A stretch of 25,767 bases of DNA from a virus, in IMG/VR virus record IMGVR_UViG_3300048044_000024, positions 1-25,767 of that record; one strand, 5' to 3'. Under the pieces are notes generated by a model. The model ran no database searches. It was not told where the DNA came from and saw nothing but the letters and a program-made list of their open reading frames with translations. Position numbers and translations under genes: made by a program. Positions 1 through 6,748 of the stretch are shown here, piece by piece (position 1 is the stretch's first letter; every line of letters starts with the position of its first letter).

Positions 1-1642
1 ACTGCGCACCGTCCCTGCCATCTTTTAGTTTTGTGACCTCAACGCAACGGTTGTTGTCAAAGCGCGTTACCTCCAGCTCCACGTCCGCCGCAGCCCGCAG
101 CCCAGACCAACCGCGCGCGCCCTTGCTAGCATCTTTGCCCGAGTGGTGCACCAGCAGCACCAGCGCGCCGCCAGCGGCCTTGCCGATGTGTTTGCAATGC
201 CCGAGCGCGCGGCCGATGTCCTCGCCTGCATTTTCGTTGGCGCCAGGGGTCACTTGAGCGAAAGTGTCCATGACGATCAGATCGTAGGCGCCTGCGGCTT
301 TGATATCGGCGACCAGCGCCTTGACGCTGGCCGGGTCGATGAGATTTGGCGTCACGTCGCTGATAATGTTTATATTGAGCTCCGACGGCGGTATCGCGTA
401 TTGATGGCAATACGCTTGCATCCGCAAGTTGAAGCCCCCCACGCCCTCCGCCACTACATAAAGCACCCTGATAGCGCGAGGCACTTTGTGCCCGTTCCAA
501 TCCTGCCCCATGGATAGCGCGGCGCACATGTCGAAAGCCAAAAACGACTTGCCGGAGCCGGATTCCCCAAATAGCACCCCGAGTTGCGCATGGGGCAACA
601 CGCCTTTGATAAGCCAGGATACGGCACGCACCTGCGCCATAAAATCCGCCGCAGAACGGATTTTGAAATGCCCTCCGGTGGGAGTGGCCGGTTCAGGAAT
701 GATTTCGAAGTCGTCAGCACGTGCGACGTCTAGTCCTAGATCTACGCCGTGCGACGCCGCCTGACGCACTAATGCACGCGCAGTAATAGGACGGCCCCCC
801 GACTGGCCAAACGACGTCCAGCGGGCCTCCAGCGCCTCACGGCCAGGGTACTTACCGGACAAGGCGGACCACGCGTCCCAAAGGGCAAAGCCATCGCCCA
901 GCGTCTCGTGGTGCAGCGCCATGCCAATGTGTAGCCAATCATCGTGCCCACACTCGGGGTCAAGTACGGCCAGGCACTGGTTAATCTGGTCCTCAGACAA
1001 ACCGATAATGGGTTCCGATTCGGCGGCATACCCGTCATGCGAGAGTGCGCGGGCAAAGCGGGTGCCATGGAGTTGCATCAGTGCAGTGGACGGCGGCGCG
1101 ATAACGTTCTCGCATGCGGTCAGCTCGGTAATATCCAGCGCGTTACCAGTAACCGTCACAAAACCGCGAGACGAAAACGTTTCGAAGCCGATAGGCTGCT
1201 CGCGAGTGCCGTGCGACTTGCGATTGCCGAGTTCGCCTGTGATAAAGGCCCGGATGCCGGTGCCGGACGGGCTGTACTCCGCGTAGGTGCCCGCGATGGC
1301 CGCTTCGACCTCCGGCGCAATACCTGACGCAGTAACGCAATCATCGAAGTCCAATGCGGTGACGTTGCCGCCGTCTAGCAGCGCCACGCCCACGCCGCTA
1401 TAGCCCCGGCGGATCGCCGCTTGCAGCGCCGCTTCGAAGGTGGTGAGCTGTGCTCTGTCTTGGGACGCCCCGTTGACACCGAAACGCCTGGAGCCGTTGG
1501 CGTAGTACGGGATTTTTCTCGGCTTCTTTTCGCCCTCGATGGATTCGTAGCGCCAGATCAGCCAGGATTGTAAAGCGCGGAGCGGGGCCGGAACATGCAT
1601 GCCCGCCAGGTGGGGAGTGATGTGATTGACGGCGGCGCCCAT
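1..1642 (-). CDS. Phage primase-helicase (PrimPol + PriCT_2 + RecA-like ATPase), C-terminus beyond window
   Basis: About 547 residues are visible and the reading frame is still open at base 1, so the C-terminus lies outside. The N-terminus looks like a bifunctional primase/polymerase: an acidic DxD motif (LDFDDC, residues 97-102) followed by SPSGTGIR, which resembles the PrimPol nucleotide-binding motif. A PriCT_2-like segment follows (DPECGHDDWLHIGMALHHE, then a WSALSGKY stretch). The C-terminal part is a RecA-fold ATPase with Walker A GESGSGKS (residues 359-366), a Walker B-like LIVMDTFA near residue 456, and VLLVHHSGKD. Such fusions lay primers and unwind DNA at the phage origin. The ATG at 1642 sits 4 nt beyond the stop of the upstream regulator gene, with GAGGG as a ribosome site, so the two are cotranscribed. 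It is the only replication gene here on the minus strand. The assignment rests on motifs; the exact helicase subfamily is less sure. Confidence 0.9.
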   Translation of the reverse strand, partial: MGAAVNHITPHLAGMHVPAPLRALQSWLIWRYESIEGEKKPRKIPYYANGSRRFGVNGASQDRAQLTTFEAALQAAIRRGYSGVGVALLDGGNVTALDFDDCVTASGIAPEVEAAIAGTYAEYSPSGTGIRAFITGELGNRKSHGTREQPIGFETFSSRGFVTVTGNALDITELTACENVIAPPSTALMQLHGTRFARALSHDGYAAESEPIIGLSEDQINQCLAVLDPECGHDDWLHIGMALHHETLGDGFALWDAWSALSGKYPGREALEARWTSFGQSGGRPITARALVRQAASHGVDLGLDVARADDFEIIPEPATPTGGHFKIRSAADFMAQVRAVSWLIKGVLPHAQLGVLFGESGSGKSFLAFDMCAALSMGQDWNGHKVPRAIRVLYVVAEGVGGFNLRMQAYCHQYAIPPSELNINIISDVTPNLIDPASVKALVADIKAAGAYDLIVMDTFAQVTPGANENAGEDIGRALGHCKHIGKAAGGALVLLVHHSGKDASKGARGWSGLRAAADVELEVTRFDNNRCVEVTKLKDGRDGAQ

Positions 1643-1645
1643 GCG

Positions 1646-1879
1646 TCAGCCCTCGCCGAATTGCGCGGGCAACACCACCAGGTACTTAGGCGGCGCAAGC
1701 CTGGCGCGCGGCACTCCGTAGATGGCTTCGATCTCTGCGACCCGGCCAATGGGCACGTAACCTTGCAGCGCCCACTGCTGAACGGCCTGGTATGAAACGC
1801 CCAATTCACGGGCGACGGCAGAGATTGATCCGGCGAGCGCGATGGCCTCAGCAATGCCGGAAAGATTCGGGTTGTGCAT
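1646..1879 (-). CDS. YdaS/Cro-like helix-turn-helix repressor
   Basis: A 77-residue protein that is almost entirely one DNA-binding domain. Residues 8-40 read as a helix-turn-helix: IAEAIALAGSISAVARELG, then VSYQAVQQWALQGYVPIGR. This resembles YdaS-type putative antitoxins and Cro repressors of phages and prophages. The start at 1879 has a perfect AGGAGGA ribosome site (complement of 1883-1889) 3 to 4 nt upstream. It is the first gene of the leftward early transcript and lies next to a divergent control region with palindromic CTTG/CAAG elements, so it is the natural candidate to bind those elements. No YdaT-like or toxin partner is next to it. The regulatory role is inferred from position and fold. 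It could instead be a Cro-type early switch protein in a temperate phage. Confidence 0.8.
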   Translation of the reverse strand: MHNPNLSGIAEAIALAGSISAVARELGVSYQAVQQWALQGYVPIGRVAEIEAIYGVPRARLAPPKYLVVLPAQFGEG

Positions 1880-1927
1880 ATATCCTCCTGTAGATGTCCG
1901 AAGGATAGCGCGATAGGGGAGTTGACC

Positions 1928-1985
1928 ACAAGCAAATTAAAGTACAAGTATTTACTTGCATTTGCTTGTGGGGGGTGTGTATGAT
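1928..1985 (+). promoter_or_regulatory. Early promoter with overlapping operator (site A)
   Basis: The region between the repressor and the first rightward gene holds nested inverted repeats. The outer arms are ACAAGCAAAT (1928-1937) and ATTTGCTTGT (1960-1969). The inner arms are ACAAG (1944-1948) and CTTGC (1955-1959). Two CTTG words at 1955 and 1965 are exactly 10 bp apart. A sigma-70-like promoter overlaps: TTGCAT (1956-1961), an 18 bp spacer and TATGAT (1980-1985), leading into the gene at 2023. A protein bound here would cover the -35 box and could also block leftward transcription of the repressor gene. Operator function is inferred; the repeats are directly visible. Confidence 0.7.
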
Positions 1986-2022
1986 GACTCATCGAAACGA
2001 ACAACGCACCGGGAGAATCAAA

Positions 2023-2214
2023 ATGAGCTACGCAATCACCCACGGGTATGATCTAAAAGATGAGTTTAAGGCCGACGGTGCTGTATTTGACAAGGATGCT
2101 AAGGCGTGGATTGTGTCGGATGAGATGTTTGCGAAGTATGACGCCAGAACATCAGCATGGTCGGGGAGGTGGTGGTCCGCATGGCAAAAATGCGGAAAAA
2201 CAAAAATCGCATGA
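2023..2214 (+). CDS. Small early protein, DUF5710-like motif
   Basis: A 63-residue protein starting at an ATG preceded by GGGAGAA (2011-2017), which decides against the upstream in-frame start at 1966. The core reads DLKDEFKADGAVFDKDAKAW, followed by IVSDEMFAKYDA. It resembles the short modules (DUF5710-like) in which a Lys/Glu helix precedes a GAxWDxxxKxW strand and which occur in plasmid and phage DNA-processing proteins. The last 20 residues (from SGRWW) look unlike the rest and are rich in Trp, Lys and Cys. The tail could be genuine, or could reflect a frame change near 2160. First gene behind promoter A. Function unknown. Confidence 0.6.
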   Translation: MSYAITHGYDLKDEFKADGAVFDKDAKAWIVSDEMFAKYDARTSAWSGRWWSAWQKCGKTKIA

Positions 2215-2237
2215 GCCACGCAATGCGCGCCAAGTGA
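2181..2237 (+). CDS. Possible 18-residue basic leader peptide
   Basis: A very short ATG frame encoding MAKMRKNKNRMSHAMRAK. A strong GGGGAGG purine run lies upstream, about 12 nt from the ATG, which is longer than ideal. The stop TGA overlaps the GTG start of the next frame as GTGA. The peptide is highly basic and could be a nucleic-acid-binding miniprotein, or simply a coupling leader that delivers ribosomes to the following gene. It overlaps the 3' end of the 2023-2214 gene. Length and overlap make this a weak call. Confidence 0.25.
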   Translation: MAKMRKNKNRMSHAMRAK

Positions 2238-2389
2238 ATGACGAAATGCATTGCTCGGCGTGTGGGCTGGTGTCCGATTATCCCGAGCTTGATAAGCACT
2301 TGCCAGAACCAGTCGTCAAAATGGGTCTACCTATACCAATCCCGCAGGAAGTGCGGGACGGGCTGCAGAGGCTTGGCGTTCTGGTTTAA
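2234..2389 (+). CDS. Small CxxC protein
   Basis: A 51-residue frame starting at a GTG that overlaps the stop of the preceding 18-residue frame; an internal ATG at 2246 is an alternative start. The beginning contains MHCSACGLVSDYPELD, with a CxxC pair that could hold metal if dimeric or combined with other ligands, followed by a proline-rich stretch (GLPIPIPQEV). There is no convincing free-standing ribosome site, so expression would rely on translational coupling. The same frame is open upstream into the 3' end of the 2023 gene, so a +1 frame change there would fuse the two. Function unknown. Confidence 0.4.
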   Translation: MNDEMHCSACGLVSDYPELDKHLPEPVVKMGLPIPIPQEVRDGLQRLGVLV

Positions 2390-2464
2390 TTTTACCCGCC
2401 GACGCCTGGCGGACCATCCAGGCCATTATTTACAGCACTGCGCACAAACTAAGGAGTACCGGAA

Positions 2465-2797
2465 ATGGCGATAGACCCTAAGTGGTATCAGAGCGACATG
2501 TCGCTATTTGAGTTCGCGGAGATGATATCCGCGTTTCGCGCGTCGAAGGATGCAAGCCTACAGAAGGGGGAACGCAAACTTGCGGAAGCTAAGTTTAAGC
2601 CGCGTATCAAAAAGCAAGCCGCTGCCAGAAAACGCAAGCTCGCGAGCGACGCACGCAAGTTTCCGAAGTTTTCGGAAAAGTACACAGCGTCGCTCGCGAC
2701 GTACCAGAACGCCGAGGGCGAGCGCAGTAGCCCGCTGCTTACACAAGAGTACATTAGGGCGTACTACGCGCTTAACAGCTTACATTTTAAGGAGTAG
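2465..2797 (+). CDS. Hypothetical early protein, lysine-rich
   Basis: A 110-residue protein with a clear AAGGAG ribosome site (2451-2456), 8 nt before the ATG. Residues 35-65 are strongly basic and predicted helical (KFKPRIKKQAAARKRKLASD). The flanks are more acidic or aromatic, ending in YIRAYYALNSLHFKE. There is no signal peptide, membrane segment or recognised domain. It lies in the run of small early genes behind promoter A, 8 nt upstream of the next gene. The basic central helix would fit nucleic acid binding, but this is only inference from composition. Confidence 0.65.
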   Translation: MAIDPKWYQSDMSLFEFAEMISAFRASKDASLQKGERKLAEAKFKPRIKKQAAARKRKLASDARKFPKFSEKYTASLATYQNAEGERSSPLLTQEYIRAYYALNSLHFKE

Positions 2798-2805
2798 CGG
2801 AAACG

Positions 2806-3216
2806 ATGGGACCGATCAAATTTAAAGACATGACGCCTGAACAGCGTAGCGAGATTGTCGAGGCGCTGGTTGCTGATCCGGTAAGCGTGGAGTTTTATCA
2901 GCCGGACGGGGTGTGGCTGATAAAACGCAACTCGTCTACCCACTTTATTCACCCGAGCAGCTGCTACCGCATCAAGCCCCGCCAGCTCGTCATTCCTTGG
3001 GACGTTCTGCGGTCCGATATTGTGGCGGTGGCGATGGACGCGGATGGCTGGGTGCACGCATATACCTCGGTGCCCACGCCAGACCATAGTGCGTGGTCGA
3101 GCATGAGCGCCGAGGCATGCAGCCTCCGATGTCTCAACATCAACACGATCGGAGTCAACTGGCGCGAATCGCTGGTGATGCGTCCGGGGTATGAATCCGC
3201 TGCGAAAGGGGAATGA
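2806..3216 (+). CDS. Hypothetical early phage protein
   Basis: A 136-residue protein starting at ATG 2806 behind AAGGAG (2789-2794). It begins with a helix typical of small phage proteins (KFKDMTPEQRSEIVEALVA). Two strand-rich segments follow: one with FYQPDGVWLIKRN and one with WDVLRSDIVAVAMDADGWVH. The repeated pattern of a strand, a D/N-G turn and a tryptophan suggests a small beta domain. The end overlaps the ribosome site of the next gene at 3218. No enzymatic motif is visible and I do not recognise a named family. Confidence 0.65.
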   Translation: MGPIKFKDMTPEQRSEIVEALVADPVSVEFYQPDGVWLIKRNSSTHFIHPSSCYRIKPRQLVIPWDVLRSDIVAVAMDADGWVHAYTSVPTPDHSAWSSMSAEACSLRCLNINTIGVNWRESLVMRPGYESAAKGE

Positions 3217-3217
3217 C

Positions 3218-3892
3218 ATGTACACAACAACAACACTAAAAGCCCTCCGAGATGCTGGCGCTTGTTTTGAAGGCTACAACCGAGTTGTGCGCATGCTACA
3301 AAACGCATCCTTTACAAGAGGGGACGCAGCGCGAGAGTCATACATCATCTTCGCGCATAAAGAGCCAATCAGTTTGGTTGATATTTGTAATAGCAACGGT
3401 TTAGATAATGCGCTGTGGGCACTCCGTTCCGTGCCTGATATCGAACGCGATTGCCGGTTATTTGCAGTTTGGTGCGCTCGACAAGTCGAACATCTGAGCA
3501 CCGATCCACGCGTAAAAGCATGCAATGATGAGGCTGAAAAGTTTGCTAACAACCAGGCAACGCAGGCGGAGGCTAGGGATGCCGGGGATGCTGCTGGGGC
3601 TGCTCAGGCTGCTGCTCGGGCTGCTGCTGCGGCTGCTGCTGAGGCTGCTGATGCTGCGTATACTGCGTGTGCTGCTGAGTATGCTGCTGCTGATGCTGCG
3701 TATGCTGCTGCGTATGCTGCTGCTGATGCTGCTGCGCGTGCTGCTGAGGATGCTGAGGCTGCTGCTGATACTGCTGAGGCTGCTGCTGATGCTGCTGATG
3801 TTGCTTATGCTGCTGTTAGGCGCGCGCAATCGGAGATGTTTATTAAGATGTGCAATGGTTTGGCCCCATGGCAAGAGGATGGCGAGAAATGA
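3218..3892 (+). CDS. Imm-5-like protein with long alanine-rich repeat tail
   Basis: A 224-residue protein. The ATG at 3218 is preferred over 3191 because AAAGGGGA (3206-3213) sits at the right distance. Residues 1-105 resemble the conserved part of the putative immunity (Imm-5-like) proteins often found in phages and prophages: LKALRDAGACFEGYNRVV, then SNGLDNALWALRSV, then RLFAVWCARQVEHL and a DPRVKACNDEAEKFAN segment. Residues 120-205 are more than half alanine, arranged as AADAAYAAAYAAADAA-type repeats, probably one long helix or helical solenoid. This matches the AARAAAWAAA tails I associate with that family. The repeat DNA is dominated by GCT codons, unlike neighbouring genes. The stop overlaps the next start as ATGA. 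The immunity name comes from domain resemblance; function in phage is unknown. Confidence 0.65.
   Translation: MYTTTTLKALRDAGACFEGYNRVVRMLQNASFTRGDAARESYIIFAHKEPISLVDICNSNGLDNALWALRSVPDIERDCRLFAVWCARQVEHLSTDPRVKACNDEAEKFANNQATQAEARDAGDAAGAAQAAARAAAAAAAEAADAAYTACAAEYAAADAAYAAAYAAADAAARAAEDAEAAADTAEAAADAADVAYAAVRRAQSEMFIKMCNGLAPWQEDGEK
3580..3822 (+). repeat. GCT-dominated triplet repeat inside the Imm-5-like gene
   Basis: About 240 bp of near-continuous trinucleotide repeat, mainly GCT interspersed with GAT, GAG, TAT, CGT and ACT codons, all in the same frame. Imperfect longer units recur, for example GATGCTGCGTATGCTGCT. All three forward frames and the reverse strand stay open across it, which explains long spurious serine- or leucine-rich frames there. 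Triplet changes would lengthen or shorten the alanine tail without breaking the gene. Confidence 0.85.
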
Positions 3893-4413
3893 CTGATTAC
3901 ATCAAGCAAGTGGCTGAGGCCGATCAAAACCTAGTGGAAGCGCTAGAAGCCCTGATGGAATGGCAGGTGAAGAACGTGCGCGTTTGGCACAACAATGCAT
4001 ACGATCAAGCCTTTGCGGCGCTCGCTAGTTGGAAGGCTACGCGTGCCAGCGTGCCGGGGCCTGAACCTGTGGCTTACGTATCTGAAAAATGTATGATTTG
4101 GCTAAAAGTCAATGCGGAACCCCTGCATACGATACTTTATTTTGACGGGCATACTCACGCATTTGGTGGAGATACAGTACCACTCTACTCCTTCCCACCG
4201 GACGCACAGGCCGAGGTTTACCGGCTTAATACCGAAGCCGAAAAGCGCGAAGAATTCATCGAGCGACTGATTGCGGCCCGGCATGTTGAGTTGATGCGGG
4301 CGTCGGAAGCCACAATTGACGCTTGCCGAAGATTTGCCTATCCATTAACAGATTTATCCGGTGTTTATGCAAAGCCAATCGTAAACAAGGTAGAACAGGA
4401 GCGCGGAGAATGA
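3889..4413 (+). CDS. Hypothetical early phage protein
   Basis: A 174-residue protein whose ATG overlaps the previous stop (ATGA at 3889-3892), so the start is set by coupling. The first 60 residues are helical and include LVEALEALMEWQVKNVRVWH. Residues 62-105 form a strand-rich segment starting PGPEPVAYVSEKCMIWLKV and continuing to FDGHTHAFGGDTVPLYS. The PEPVAYV...VPLYSFPP pattern resembles the common early-gene segment of phage Ea22-like or putative regulatory proteins, in which PVA..VPLY elements recur, but no function is known for it. The C-terminus is a helix rich in Glu and Arg. It overlaps the next gene by 4 nt. Confidence 0.65.
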   Translation: MTDYIKQVAEADQNLVEALEALMEWQVKNVRVWHNNAYDQAFAALASWKATRASVPGPEPVAYVSEKCMIWLKVNAEPLHTILYFDGHTHAFGGDTVPLYSFPPDAQAEVYRLNTEAEKREEFIERLIAARHVELMRASEATIDACRRFAYPLTDLSGVYAKPIVNKVEQERGE

Positions 4414-4838
4414 CCACAAAACATGAAGCGATGCGCGAGGCGCTAGAATTAATCGTAAGCCTATATTGGAAGGATGAATGGGTTTTCGTAGAACGAGAGA
4501 TGCAAATGATCGAAGAGGCGGCAGAATATGCCCTCGCAATGCCAGATGATAAAACCCGAGAGGAATCCTCGTTAGTTGTTCCTGCTGGATGGCGCGATGA
4601 TGTTGAACTGGCAGCGCAAATGCTTACATGGGGGCAAGACGAAGGCTTTACTGCTCAACAGTCGAGAGAAGTTGCAGCACATCAGAAAAAACTGTTTTCT
4701 ATGCTCGCCGCAGCCCCGCAACCAGAGGATCAGTACGGCCCCGACATTGATTACCTCATCGCCAGCGTGCCGAAGTCTGAGCCGGTAGCGCGGTGCCGAA
4801 TGCGTAAGCACAGGGCGCAATCAAAAGTACACAAGTAA
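4410..4838 (+). CDS. Hypothetical early phage protein
   Basis: A 142-residue protein starting at ATG 4410, overlapping the upstream stop; GCGGAG just before acts as the ribosome site. It starts TTKHEAMREALELIVSLYW, a helix often seen at the start of small phage proteins in replication-proximal clusters, and ends with a basic stretch (RCRMRKHRAQSKVHK). The last codons overlap operator B: the stop lies inside ACAAGTAAAA. It is the last gene of the first early block. No domain is recognised. Confidence 0.6.
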   Translation: MTTKHEAMREALELIVSLYWKDEWVFVEREMQMIEEAAEYALAMPDDKTREESSLVVPAGWRDDVELAAQMLTWGQDEGFTAQQSREVAAHQKKLFSMLAAAPQPEDQYGPDIDYLIASVPKSEPVARCRMRKHRAQSKVHK

Positions 4839-4872
4839 AACACTTGCATTTGCTTGTAGCGATGTGTATATT
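4831..4872 (+). promoter_or_regulatory. Early promoter with overlapping operator (site B)
   Basis: This is the second copy of the control pattern. ACAAG (4831-4835) is followed by ACTTGCATTTGCTTGT (4842-4857), a 16 bp string identical to 1954-1969 at site A. Two CTTG words are 10 bp apart (4843, 4853). TTGCAT (4844-4849), a 17 bp spacer and TATATT (4867-4872) make a good sigma-70 promoter, better than site A. It would drive the gene at 4901 and the DUF2800/DUF2815 block. Repressor control is inferred from the shared operator. Confidence 0.75.
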
Positions 4873-4900
4873 GAATGGGCTTAACCAAGAGGACGGACAA

Positions 4901-5359
4901 ATGAGCATCGAAAAACTGATCGCAGATCAAACCGCAGCCCTTGAAGCAAACACCAGCGCGGTTAAAGAACTTACCGCCGTGTGGCTGCAACTGCGGGCGC
5001 GCGCAGGAAGCGTAGCCCTAGACGAAACAGCGGAAGTAACTGCGGGCGGCGTGAAGTTGGAAGGAGCGCGCGCTGCGAAGCCGGAAGCAAAAGAGCAGTC
5101 TACTAATTCGCAAACCTTGCCCCCGGCTTCGAAAATGGTGGATACAGCCCCCCCAGCGGATGATGTTGGGTTCGCCGAAGTGCGGGAGCTGGTGATCTCT
5201 TTAAGTCGTACGCATCGCGACCAGATTAAAGCGATCAACGCGCAACACGGTATCGCCAAGTTGTCAGTTCTGCTGACCGACGAAAATGACTTTGGCAGCG
5301 TAAACGACCGGGCGAAGTTAAACGCGGTGTACGCCGATCTCCTGGCGTTGGAGGTATAA
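4901..5359 (+). CDS. Hypothetical protein, first gene of the recombination/replication block
   Basis: A 152-residue protein with start ATG 4901 behind AAGAGGA (4887-4893). It has three parts: an N-terminal coiled-coil-like helix (LIADQTAALEANTSAVKELT, residues 6-25), a linker rich in Ala, Pro, Glu and Lys (residues 55-95), and a C-terminal helical domain containing FAEVRELVISLSRTHRDQI and an NAQHGIAKLSVLLTDENDF-type stretch. Similar architectures occur next to phage single-strand binding and nuclease genes, with a role in the recombination complex suspected but not shown. It lies directly downstream of promoter B and 3 nt upstream of the nuclease gene, whose ribosome site it contains. Confidence 0.65.
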   Translation: MSIEKLIADQTAALEANTSAVKELTAVWLQLRARAGSVALDETAEVTAGGVKLEGARAAKPEAKEQSTNSQTLPPASKMVDTAPPADDVGFAEVRELVISLSRTHRDQIKAINAQHGIAKLSVLLTDENDFGSVNDRAKLNAVYADLLALEV

Positions 5360-5362
5360 GAC

Positions 5363-6736
5363 ATGGCGCATGCTTTTCTAAGCCCGAGTGGGGCTCCCGC
5401 CTGGCTCCGCTGCCATGCAAAGGTGTGGCGTGAAAAAGAATTCCCCGACACTAGCAGCGCATCGGCGGATGAAGGCACGGCGGCGCACTTCTTGCGTGAC
5501 TTGTGTCTTTGCACGAATGTTGATGCGGGGGCCTATATTGGCCGCGCTATTGGTGTTTGGCCGGATGGCGCTGACTGGTGGACGGACGGATTTCCAGTGC
5601 CCCCGGCTAGATTTACTGTTGACGCCGAAATGGCCAAGTATGTCCAGTCCTCGGCGGATAGCGTGCGCCGGGCCGCCAATGGGGGCGCATTGTACTCCGA
5701 ACAGGAGCTGAGCATTACCAGCATTACCGGCGAGGCGGAGGCGACCGGTACTAGCGATGCGGTGATTGTATCCGATACCGAACTGATTATTGACGACCTG
5801 AAATACGGAAAGGGGCTACAGGTCTTCGCGGAGGAAAATGAGCAGCTCTTGATCTACGGCGCCGCAGCGCTGGAAGAGTTTGACGTGCTCGGCGATATCA
5901 AAACGCTTCGCATGCGCATCAGTCAGCCACGCCTCAATCATGAAGATGAATGGGTGCTGCCGGTGGAAGAAGTGCAGCGGCGCGTGATTGGGATTCGTCA
6001 AGTTGCCGACAAGATCATGTCGGGGCCGGACGGCCTGGAAGCAACGCCAGGTGAAAAGCAATGCCGATTCTGTAAAGCGAAGGCGTCTTGCGAAGAATAT
6101 AGAAATTTCGTACTCGGCGCGGTGGCTGACGACTTTGTTGACCTGAATCGCGGGGAGACTCTGATCAGTCCGCAAGATGTGGAGCGCGTACTAGCCAGCG
6201 CCTACGGCGTAGCACCGGGCGCGGTGACTATCGACAGCGGCGACTTTCCGGTTCGTTTTGCAGTGGCCAAGCCGTCAATCGTTCCGCAGCTCGCCAGCGC
6301 GGAAGAGCGTATCACTAATTCTGACGACCAGCACCTGGCGACGTGCATGGACGCCCTGGACATGGTCGAGGGTTGGTGCAAAGCGGTGCGCGCTGAGGTC
6401 GAGCGCAGGCTGCTGGCGGGTAGCTTTAGCGATAGCCGGTACAAGCTGGTCGAAGGGCGCAAGGGCGCGCGCGGTTGGCTTAATGTCGACGAAGCTGAGG
6501 CAGCGCTAAAAGCAATGCGGCTAAAGGTCGATCAAATGTACGACTTCAAGGTCAAGACGCCGCCAGCGCTTGAAAAGGTCATTGCCGCCGCTAACCCGCG
6601 TAAGTGGGCGAAGTTGCAACCGCTAATCGGCCAGACGCAAGGCAAGCCAAGCGTAGCGCCCGCCAGCGATAAGCGCCCCGCGCTACAACTGGCAATCGCA
6701 GAACAATTTGAAGTAATTACCGACGACTTAATTTAA
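5363..6736 (+). CDS. DUF2800 PD-(D/E)XK nuclease, RecB/Cas4-like
   Basis: A 457-residue protein matching the phage DUF2800 pattern. The N-terminus contains FLSPSGAPAWLRC, with Cys17, followed by a DEGTAAHFLRDLC segment. The nuclease core is visible around residues 128-152: GTSDAVIVSDTELIIDDLKY, with the acidic and lysine residues of a PD-(D/E)XK site. Near residue 234 comes CRFCKAKASCEEY. Together with Cys17 this gives the four cysteines expected for a Cas4/AddB-type iron-sulphur cluster. Such proteins are thought to resect DNA ends for recombination or replication. GGAGG (5350-5354) precedes the ATG. It is followed by the DUF2815 binding protein, the usual partner in this type of phage module. 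Exact biochemical polarity is unknown. Confidence 0.85.
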   Translation: MAHAFLSPSGAPAWLRCHAKVWREKEFPDTSSASADEGTAAHFLRDLCLCTNVDAGAYIGRAIGVWPDGADWWTDGFPVPPARFTVDAEMAKYVQSSADSVRRAANGGALYSEQELSITSITGEAEATGTSDAVIVSDTELIIDDLKYGKGLQVFAEENEQLLIYGAAALEEFDVLGDIKTLRMRISQPRLNHEDEWVLPVEEVQRRVIGIRQVADKIMSGPDGLEATPGEKQCRFCKAKASCEEYRNFVLGAVADDFVDLNRGETLISPQDVERVLASAYGVAPGAVTIDSGDFPVRFAVAKPSIVPQLASAEERITNSDDQHLATCMDALDMVEGWCKAVRAEVERRLLAGSFSDSRYKLVEGRKGARGWLNVDEAEAALKAMRLKVDQMYDFKVKTPPALEKVIAAANPRKWAKLQPLIGQTQGKPSVAPASDKRPALQLAIAEQFEVITDDLI

Positions 6737-6748
6737 AGGGATCACCAA

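Noticed and set aside
1558-2043. 161-residue minus-strand frame across the repressor and the control region
   Set aside because: It overlaps the repressor gene in another frame, crosses the promoter region, and has no family features.
2403-2422. GCCTGG...CCAGGC hairpin in the gap 2390-2464
   Set aside because: Six-base stem with an 8-base loop and no T-run; too weak to call a terminator. Nothing else notable was seen in this 75 bp gap.
2293-2484. Third open frame across 2293-2484 (contains DAWRTIQAIIYSTAHKLRS)
   Set aside because: It looks faintly protein-like but lacks any ATG, GTG or TTG start and overlaps the start of the 2465 gene, so it cannot be supported as a gene.
3580-3822. Repeat array considered as a CRISPR
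   Set aside because: Units are in-frame codons of varied triplets with no constant repeat and unique spacers.
3458-3874. Long serine-rich minus-strand frame and a leucine-rich forward frame (3525-3896)
   Set aside because: Both are by-products of the GCT triplet repeat, which keeps every frame open; neither has a ribosome site or a recognisable fold.
4927-5514. 195-residue minus-strand frame opposite the 4901 and 5363 genes
   Set aside because: Antisense shadow rich in Ser, Ala and Arg with no start signal; the plus-strand genes have good ribosome sites and family motifs.
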